In this document: piece after piece, positions 57,301 to 64,000 of the stretch | Position numbering within the stretch: position 1 is the first letter of the stretch | Layout: each line of letters opens with the position of its first letter | Assembly (NCBI GenBank): GCA_945910005.1 | Contig: OX246745.1 | Location: 14,718,274-14,782,273, forward strand | DNA length: 64,000 nucleotides | Direction of reading: 5' to 3' | Origin: Isoperla grammatica | Taxonomy: Eukaryota; Arthropoda; Insecta; Plecoptera; Perlodidae | The notes under the pieces: model-generated | Database searches by the model: none | Seen by the model: only the letters and a program-made list of their open reading frames with translations | Told to the model about the DNA's origin: nothing | Program-made: the position numbers and the translations under genes

Positions 57301-59386
57301 CATGCATATTAGGTCTCCAAGTCGAGTTAACAGTAAGTAGTAAGTAGGTGGCTACATTTAAGGGCAGTATACTGTACTGAATCCCTCTTAACTTAATTGA
57401 TTTTGTGTGATTAATCCCAACTTATCAGCCACTCATAATTGATTTCAGTATGATAACTCCGTTGATGTATGCAGCAGACTACCGGCCTTATTTTACAATC
57501 CACGACAGTGAGCTGAAAGAGTATACTACGAAGGCCCATGCCCCACCTCCAGTTGTATTGGGTGTGACCAACCCTTTCTTTGCTAAGACATTACAACACT
57601 GGCCCCACATCATTAAGATTTGTGATGCATCTAATCTTGGTATGTACAATTTTGAAAGTCTTCATCATTTTAATGTTATTGTTTTTATGTTGTTTCTTGT
57701 CGTCATTCATTTGTATTGTGAATCCATTTACAGCAAAAACACAAAAACATAAATTGAAAAAAGGTGGCAATATGAAAATGTTAGATTCAAAACCCGGAGT
57801 ATATACGCATTACAAACCGTTCCTACATAAAGACAAAGCTATTCTGAAAAAACTACTGAAGGGTATCCAAACAAAACGGCCTGGCCAAGTACAAACTGCA
57901 TTGCTCAGAAGACACCTTCTTGAATTGACACAGAGCTTCATGATCCCTTTAGAGAGGTACATGGCCAGCCTAATGCCGCTGCAGAAGAATATATCTCCAT
58001 ATAAAGTAAGGCCGTATTCCACATACAGTATCATAGATGTTCAACTGCACAACTTGTCTGTCACTACTTCATGTTGATTCATAATAATCTGCTTTTTATT
58101 TCTATTAAGAGTAAAGTAAAATAATGTTTGACATGTTAATGTTTCTTTGGCATATAGTTGGCCCAACGTAAGAAGTATTGTAGTATTGTATGTAGTGAGT
58201 TGTGGGCTTTGGGTCTAGGATACTTAGTACGTATATTAGTAAGAACTCTCAACTGTCACACTGTAGACTAATCACTGTCAAATTCATGTACATTACAGCA
58301 ACAAAGTGGGCTAGTGATCATATTACTTAATTATGTTATACATATTATGAATAGGATTTATGTAATTTATGTTTTGGCAAACATCCATTTATTCAATTTC
58401 CATTAATTTTAAATTGTAAATATGGTAAACTGAAAACCCTCAGGTAGACAGTCTTCAGTGAGCTAGCTTTAAAAAAAACAAACAATGCAAGTAAATTTAT
58501 TTAGTGAAGCTGTACTATAAGTCCATTGACATCTTGTATTTTGTTAACAGAGATTGTACAACTTCATACTGCTGTAGATTTTAATTTTTTATTTACTTTA
58601 TTTAATCAGTCATTCCTATTGGCAGGCTGCACCGTCTCCAAAGCCTTTCAACCCCGATGACTTCCTGTCTACATTGGGGACCTCAGGACCCCAGCTTACA
58701 TCGGGCATCAAAGGTGATTGGGTTGGTTTATATCGTCGCTTTTTCCGATCACCCAACTTCAGCGGCTGGTACAATGCAAGATACCGTGAAGTGAGTCACA
58801 AATTGCAGGCTTTACATCTGGAGGCACTCTCTGATGCGGTAAGTCACATTTCACTCTACCTTACTGGTTTCCTTTGGAAATCTTCCTTACACTGATCTGT
58901 AGGTATATAGTCTTCACTTATTGATGAAAACTTGTGACATTTTCAATGATACCTTAAACTATCAAATACCTTATATACATGAACAGTCAAGCATACACAT
59001 CTTGCACTTAGTAAGAAAAGTAAAAAACTAGTTGTACTAGTAGTAGTTAGAGTAAAATTGTTTGTTAGGAATCCATATTGTAACACTTACCACTCCCAGT
59101 TGCCTATCTCTTTTGGTCACTTTAAAAGGTCAATAAAATCCTAGCCCTAGTGATAACTGTTAACTATGTGTTCATGTTTGAGTTACAGGATCTGAAGGTA
59201 TGGGTCCAAGGAAAGCAAGAGGTGGAAATAGTAGACATGATTCTGAGAATACGGCACAAACTGGAACAGAGCGAAGTGGAAGAATTGCCGTTAAGTGAAT
59301 CAACTCGAGACCAATTACGGTTACGCATGAGTGACATGATCTGTACGCTCCCTGACGATTTGAAGACCGTTCTGAAGGCCAGCTGA
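48223..59386 (+). CDS. DENND6: DENND6 (DENN-domain Rab GEF, FAM116 family), complete 8-exon coding region
   Basis: Eight exons join in frame to 589 residues, collinear with DENND6A (608) and DENND6B. Family knowledge: DENND6A is a guanine-nucleotide exchange factor for Rab14 on recycling endosomes. Seen in order: [20 protein letters not shown] (32-51), [20 protein letters not shown] (59-78), [14 protein letters not shown] (79-92), [15 protein letters not shown] (about 131-145) for the upstream DENN part; [20 protein letters not shown] and [16 protein letters not shown] in the central DENN core; [55 protein letters not shown] and SPNFSGWY in the downstream part. All junctions are GT-AG. Exons: 48223-48390, 50966-51238, 56466-56651, 56874-57142, 57449-57639, 57734-58005, 58626-58838, 59189-59386. 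Invertebrates usually have one DENND6, so A or B cannot be assigned. Confidence 0.96.
48410..48690. repeat. AGGCCTAGG-palindrome cluster at DENND6 exon 1
   Basis: Repeated CTAGGCCTAGG-type runs start 20 bases after the exon 1 donor and continue to about 48690. Similar shorter clusters lie at 47050-47095 and 47625-47655 on the ST7 side. Confidence 0.8.
48729..49240 (+). pseudogene. Penelope-like element relic: GIY-YIG endonuclease end
   Basis: The frame reads [18 protein letters not shown], then [20 protein letters not shown] and [12 protein letters not shown]. After a frame shift it continues [14 protein letters not shown]. This is the GIY-YIG nuclease layout of Penelope-like retroelements (xxYIGxTxR, xAEHxxxxxHxIDF, REAIEI, NFNREDG). 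Degenerate; located in DENND6 intron 1. Confidence 0.82.
49658..50546. mobile_element. MITE, 889 bp, in DENND6 intron 1
   Basis: Ends GGTATTTACGG and CCGTAAATACC, with arms about 180 bases long. Perfect 8-bp duplication AGAATTTG (49650-49657, 50547-50554). The interior holds the ACCCCTTCTTCAA/TTGAAGAAGGGGT palindromes also found in the element at 23308. Confidence 0.88.
50966..51238 (+). CDS. DENND6: DENND6 exon 2
   Basis: Residues 57-147: [40 protein letters not shown] and [17 protein letters not shown]. Acceptor TTGAAG, donor GTAGAG. Phase 0 at both ends. The open frame extends upstream of the acceptor, but that part does not resemble the family. Confidence 0.95.
51850..52420. other. GC-richer unidentified segment in DENND6 intron 2
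   Basis: 51880-52030 and 52300-52420 (including GAGCGAGCGAAGCGAGCG) differ in composition from the surrounding intron. No domain recognised; possibly an old insertion. Confidence 0.3.
52945..55575. repeat. 81-bp minisatellite, about 32 copies, in DENND6 intron 2
   Basis: Each unit carries GGTATCTGTTTACTTTAG, TGAAACAGCGTGCACGCAAC and GAGTATAAGAATGTAATATG. The period is exactly 81 (GCGTGCACGC at 52985, 53066, 53147). Several unit subtypes are interspersed. Because 81 is a multiple of 3, a 27-residue repeat ORF opens on the minus strand; considered an artefact. Confidence 0.97.
55580..56465. other. end of DENND6 intron 2, no gene recognised
   Basis: 55795-56040 is GC-richer, with overlapping short frames on both strands and no known domain. 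The rest is AT-rich intron leading to the exon 3 acceptor. Confidence 0.35.
56466..56651 (+). CDS. DENND6: DENND6 exon 3
   Basis: Residues 148-209: [20 protein letters not shown] then [20 protein letters not shown], aligned to human SLVLISKLPYIHFF and [20 protein letters not shown]. Acceptor TTTCAG, donor GTACAC. Confidence 0.94.
56874..57142 (+). CDS. DENND6: DENND6 exon 4
   Basis: Residues 210-298 plus two bases. A variable Gly/Ser/Pro loop precedes [20 protein letters not shown], then [20 protein letters not shown] (human [37 protein letters not shown]). Acceptor GTGCAG, donor GTAAGC, phase 2. Confidence 0.94.
57449..57639 (+). CDS. DENND6: DENND6 exon 5
   Basis: Residues 299 (end) to 362: [20 protein letters not shown] then [20 protein letters not shown] and [17 protein letters not shown]. 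This is among the most conserved stretches of the family. Acceptor TTTCAG, donor GTATGT, phase 1. Confidence 0.95.
57734..58005 (+). CDS. DENND6: DENND6 exon 6
   Basis: Residues 363 (end) to 453. A Lys-rich start ([11 protein letters not shown]) is followed by [20 protein letters not shown] and [20 protein letters not shown], ending [10 protein letters not shown]. Acceptor TTACAG, donor GTAAGG, phase 0. Confidence 0.95.
58626..58838 (+). CDS. DENND6: DENND6 exon 7
   Basis: Residues 454-524: [40 protein letters not shown] and [10 protein letters not shown]. Human has [20 protein letters not shown] and ALHLEALCEED. Acceptor GGCAG, donor GTAAGT. Confidence 0.95.
59189..59386 (+). CDS. DENND6: DENND6 exon 8 and stop
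   Basis: Residues 525-589 and [23 protein letters not shown], then [15 protein letters not shown]. Human has [20 protein letters not shown] and ILALPEDLQGILLK. Acceptor TTACAG. Confidence 0.94.
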   Translation, partial: DLKVWVQGKQEVEIVDMILRIRHKLEQSEVEELPLSESTRDQLRLRMSDMICTLPDDLKTVLKAS

Positions 59387-59613
59387 TGAAAGCAGATGGT
59401 CAACGGATGTGTTATACACATCTCCTCATGGGGTATTGTCTCCGAGGTTATGTATTAGAAATCACTCAGACTGTCAAGGACCAATATCCCTCAACATGTG
59501 ATCCTGGGTTATTTATTTGAATGAATAGACCTCGGTGTATTTTAATATACTGTATCTTTATATACATTGATTTTGGCAGTAAGGCTGTGTGAGCACTAAT
59601 GATACACTTACCT

Positions 59614-59776
59614 CAACTCAAGATGAAAAATGTGTGTGTGCAACGCTCGTTCAAGTCATTGGAAGAAAACTGAAATTATGTAGTAACTCAAAATTTTTGT
59701 GACAACTCAAGATGGAAAAATGTGTGTGAGCAACGCTCATTCAAGTCATTGGAAGAAAACTGAAATTATGTAGTAA
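59614..59776 (+). repeat. direct duplication of about 80-90 bp in the DENND6 3' UTR region
   Basis: Two near-identical copies start CAACTCAAGATG at 59614 and 59703 and run through GCAACGCTC, TCAAGTCATTGGAAGAAAAC and ATTATGTAGTAA. Confidence 0.8.
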
Positions 59777-59868
59777 TGTAAATTTTATTTTGAAAAGGCA
59801 TCTGATATTTTGATATAGGCCTACTTGTAATCTATACTTCATTTAGCCTATAATCAACGTTCAAATTG

Positions 59869-59874
59869 AATAAA
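59869..59874 (+). promoter_or_regulatory. candidate DENND6 poly(A) signal
   Basis: AATAAA about 480 bases past the stop codon. Further AATAAA hexamers occur near 60064 and 60479, so the actual 3' end is uncertain. Confidence 0.35.
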
Positions 59875-62800
59875 TATTTTAAATCTTTTGTACCTACAAA
59901 GATGTGTTTTGTATAGTGTATATATATTGGCTTATCAGTTTAAATTTAATCCATTAAAACTTTCTCTGATTGGGTAGAATGTTCATTACACAGGATATCT
60001 CAATGAATACTTTCTCTTCAGATGTACTTCGGTACTTTGGGGGTCCATTAGTACAGCATAGAGAATAAACATGTTCTTTAATGGAAAATCGTGATGGTGT
60101 TGATGATGTTGGGGCTTTACGGCTCATAATTTCATTAACTTGGTAACATTACGAATCAAAATGGTGAGTGTGTGATTTAGGAAGGTGACAGTGTCACTTC
60201 TGTTACTGCTGTATTTCATTTATTGAGTTTAATTTCTGTCAAAATAGGTTCCAAAACAGGTACGTATGATACAGACACCAGGTTTGTAAGCCTTGTGAAA
60301 GAGATTGTTAAATCAAGTGTATTTTTTTTTAAGATTTTACACAATTTGGTCTCACACAACCTTACATTACCGGCTGTTAAACTTCGAGATCTGTTACTCA
60401 TGGTCATATGGTGTCTTTAATTCAATCATCACTCATTAGGCTAAAGAGGCCATTGTGCCGTACACTGGCCATAATTACAATAAAATAAATAACCGTAAGT
60501 ATGGGATATCTTTGTCAACATACAGGATCTCAGAGAAGTGTTTCAATTACACTTTGAACTGTTTTGTTGTTGTTGTGTGTTGTTTCTATGCAAGTGAACT
60601 CATGCGACATGTACGTAGGCCTATTTAATGTAGACCTCCTTATTTTTAGTTTGTACTAGTTAAAGATGCACTTAAATATTCTGCGGAGGTGGTTATTCAA
60701 GTCGCACTTGTTATGTGAACTAAAGATTGTGTATTAAAAACTTAGTTCAGGTCATATATTTAGGTTTGTTTAAAACAGCCAAGAGGAAAACTTGATTTAT
60801 TATGGCTAAAGAAGGTTCAATACAATATGTAATACAATAATTTTGCAGGTTCTGTAAATTCCACAGCTAAGATTTTGTTCTCATTTTGTTTGTATTTTCT
60901 TGCCACTGGAATTTGTGTTGAACTGAATTAGTACAGTGGCTTACATGCATACCGGTACTCAACTCACACAACTTGCTTTGTAGTATGAAAGTTGTGAGTT
61001 TAGATGACTAGTTATGTGGATCAGATGTATTATTCTAGACTTGGTATATCTAACTAGTCGTTTATCTTTATTGAATCAGTTATTTGGACTTGGTCTACAA
61101 TATCCCCTTATAAACCCTGTTTACTTGAATTTCGTTCAGATATGGGCAAGAAACTACAATCAATCCCAGGTTTACATCAATTTTTCTTAAATAAATGGCA
61201 TTTTTTATAATCATACTGAATAAAGTTGGATAATTTTTACCAAAATTTATCTTGCTCATTCTCAAATTCCACTTAAAACTCCAGCAGAATTGGCAAATTT
61301 TACTCGATCTTGCTCGACATAAAATATGGCTGTTTGCACAGCCCCATACAATTCAGTTACTTACTTGGGCATGCCATATTTAACTTATTTATAACTAACT
61401 GACAGTTTGATTGAGAAATGTTAATACACCCTATTTAGTGACAGCATATCTGCATAACCACCTCCAACTGAAAGCTCTATTGACTATTTTTGTTATTGGT
61501 TTAGACATACCACTGACATTGTTGCTGTTGTAGTTTTTTTTCAATTTTGGATTATTAGTGTCTTTTATCACTGACAACAACGAATTGCACTTTTTTGTAA
61601 CATTGCCCTAAATGCTATGTTAACATTCAGATGTGTACCTGCATTTACATTACATGGCCTACATAGATCTATTCAGTATTTACTGATTACTCATTTGTAA
61701 AGTCTTGATCTTTTTTTAATATGTATTTGTTTAGTAATTCGTAGCCTTAAAATTGGCCTAAAGTTAAGATGAATGAAATGTTTTATTATTTGTACCAACA
61801 CTTAGGCTTATTCTTGAAGGTAGTTGCAATGGTGCCAGTGCCACATAACGCTCTTTTGTCTATTAATACACAAGTTGAGATGATGAAACTCTACCTAGTA
61901 AGCATTTGAAATTTATAGAGATGTAACCTAAGCATTTTATTTCAAATTAGATTAAAGAAACTATTTTTAGCTTTAATTTGCATTACAATGAGTTTGCCAT
62001 TTCTTCATTTATAGCATTATTTACCATGGTAAGTGTCAAATCAGCAAACATAAAGTCAATCAAATGCTTGCCTTATCTATGTGCAAACTAATTTCCCCCA
62101 CTTTAGCTGTCAATCATTATGATTGAGGATAATTGCACGTAAGACTTTATAAAGTGTTTAATTAATAATTATTGATTGAGATAGTCACTCTTCAGTCATC
62201 ATTAATATCTAGTTTTGTTAGCTATTCTCATTAAAGAAAAAATTGAAATTTTCGTAATTCGGTTCCCCTTCTAATACACAAGGCAGTAAATATATATAAA
62301 CTGTAAATCACCATCTTAGGATGCTTACTACCCCGACAAACTTTCATTACCACTATATTCTCCACTTCATTCCTTGCACTTAGGTAAATAAAATAAATAA
62401 AAAATAAATTCACATTTAGAGTCTACCCACTCAGTAATTAAACTGATTTGCAGTGGGGACTTTAATTTAAAGTGACTAAACCAACCCTGTAGGCTTCGAA
62501 CACCATCGACAAGTGAGCGATAACCAATCAAAGATCGATATTTCAAATACGAAACTTATGAATCAGTGATTGGACAGTGCGGACAAATGCCAGAATCAAC
62601 AAGGCCGATTCAGAACAACTTTGAATTTATTGAGTGCTTGCTTTTGTTTATTGGTAAACCACACATGTCTTGATATTTCTTGCCTTGGATAGAAATTGTA
62701 ACTTCCCATGAATGATCTCCTTTAATAATTCTAATAATAAATACTAGATGTATTTAAAATGTATATAATATTGATAGATTGATGTGTGGACATAGGTAAT

Positions 62801-64000
62801 AGTTTGTGGCATTGGCATCAGTACAAAATGTTACATATTCCTTACTTTGTTGTACAAGACTGTCATATTAAAAAACAAAAGATAATACGTAGTGGTTAAT
62901 GTATCATTGGATTCATTGCCCATGGCTGTTATACAACAGTGTATTTAGTGCATTTATTATTTAAAGGTAATCAAAGACCCCTTGCCATCCATGACTTAAA
63001 AGATATATCTTATATATAAGACATGAGTATATATAATTTCTATGATAAACAATTGGTTTGCAAATGTTGCCTGAGAATCCTGAAGGAATAACCAACTAAA
63101 CTGTAAAGTTGTTTTGGTGGAACTTGTAGGCTGTGTGGAACGGAAATTACATTTGTTTGGAAATCACTTTCCGACTCGCATGCGGTTTGTGCTCATCATT
63201 TATTTGACCAAAATGGGCTCATGAAGTAAGAATATATTTAGGAAGACAATTGTTATTTTTTATGACAAAAGCTCTCAAGTGTGTTGGATAGTTATGAAGT
63301 CGTCTTTTTTAGTCGCCTTGTGAAAGATGAACTACCCTGGGCCCAGATAGAGATTCTCTCTCAAGAACAATTATTTTATTATGTAGCTTGTAAATTGATT
63401 ATTATGTACCTGTGAGATTATTGACCATCTCTTTTGGGCATCGTACTGTACCCAATATATTGTTATGTTTTCTCCCAATGAGAATTCTCTGTCATTTTTT
63501 ATGTTATCTTAAATGTTTGTTTTGTATTCATCCTACAGTTTTATCAATGTAAATCAAATCCCTTTCGATAAACCAAACAAGGTAGATGTAATATCAGCCA
63601 GAGCTTTTATTGTAAAAAGTGTGGTAATGAATTGGACGTCCATAATTCATTTACCACATAGATATGCATGAAACTTCTAATATCTAACTCACTGAATACA
63701 AATACCTACTACATGTTCATGACATACAAAAGAAGCAAAGTAGTGTGCTCTGTATATTTGTGTATGTGTGTAAGTTACAATGCGGTGTTTATGTTACGTT
63801 TATTGTTGTTTAATAATGCACTCAACGATGTTATATGGTGTTGTCTATTTTAGAGTAATTTGTTGGACATGTAGATCTACCCTCTCTGGGTCTCATTCAA
63901 CTCTGTATGCAGATGGGTAGAAAGTAATACATTTACATTGTAAAATACATAAATACTCATGTACAAAAAGTCAGCAGTTCTTACAAGATCAAAACATGAA
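59875..64000. other. downstream flank of DENND6, no gene recognised
   Basis: AT-rich, with only short ORFs lacking family resemblance. Part may be an extended DENND6 3' UTR. No strong repeat structures were noticed. Confidence 0.4.

Noticed and set aside
57580..58077. A 165-codon ORF as a single gene
   Set aside because: Only its middle part (57734-58005) matches DENND6. The ends are intron sequence read in frame.

Overview
This is an intron-rich, AT-rich animal nuclear window. Three conserved protein-coding genes can be assembled exon by exon. The rest is dominated by small DNA transposons, degraded retroelements and tandem repeats. The many palindromic AGGCCTAGG clusters and the overall style suggest a marine invertebrate, possibly an echinoderm or relative. 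That placement is an impression, because no taxon-specific gene is present.

Gene 1 (minus strand, 22791 down to 13801) is NPRL2, a GATOR1 subunit: 8 coding exons, 408 residues. It keeps the arginine equivalent to human Arg78. Gene 2 (minus strand, 48009 down to 31005) is ST7: 11 coding exons, 555 residues, with a 10.4-kb first intron and one GC-AG intron that the reading frame requires. Gene 3 (plus strand, 48223 to 59386) is DENND6, the DENN-domain Rab GEF of the DENND6A/B family: 8 coding exons, 589 residues. ST7 and DENND6 are arranged head to head with 213 bases between predicted start codons, so they very probably share a divergent promoter. The three proteins serve unrelated processes (amino-acid signalling to mTORC1, a poorly understood membrane protein, endosomal Rab activation), so the neighbourhood is not a functional operon.

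Region by region. 1-2490 holds no recognised gene, with a 7-bp microsatellite at 1808-1979. 2493-3046 is a 60-bp minisatellite. 3230-9000 is a three-unit array (about 1.5-1.65 kb per unit) carrying tRNA-like segments with Pol III A and B boxes plus strong hairpins. 9000-13800 is unannotated flank. 13801-22791 is NPRL2, whose introns hold a nested pair of hAT-like transposons (one inside the other, each with a perfect 8-bp target duplication) and a TTAA-flanked element. 22792-31004 is intergenic and rich in MITEs. 31005-48009 is ST7, whose introns carry a gag-like retroelement fragment, several MITEs, a 954-bp foldback element, a 319-bp near-perfect palindrome and a LINE reverse-transcriptase relic. 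48223-59386 is DENND6, with a Penelope-like GIY-YIG relic and an 889-bp MITE in intron 1 and about 32 copies of an 81-bp minisatellite in intron 2. 59387-64000 is 3' UTR and flank with no further gene recognised.

I found no new multi-gene system. The most informative signals are the transposon insertions with exact target-site duplications (including one whose empty site is preserved in the opposite arm of its host element), the tRNA-like array, the divergent ST7/DENND6 promoter and the GC-AG intron.
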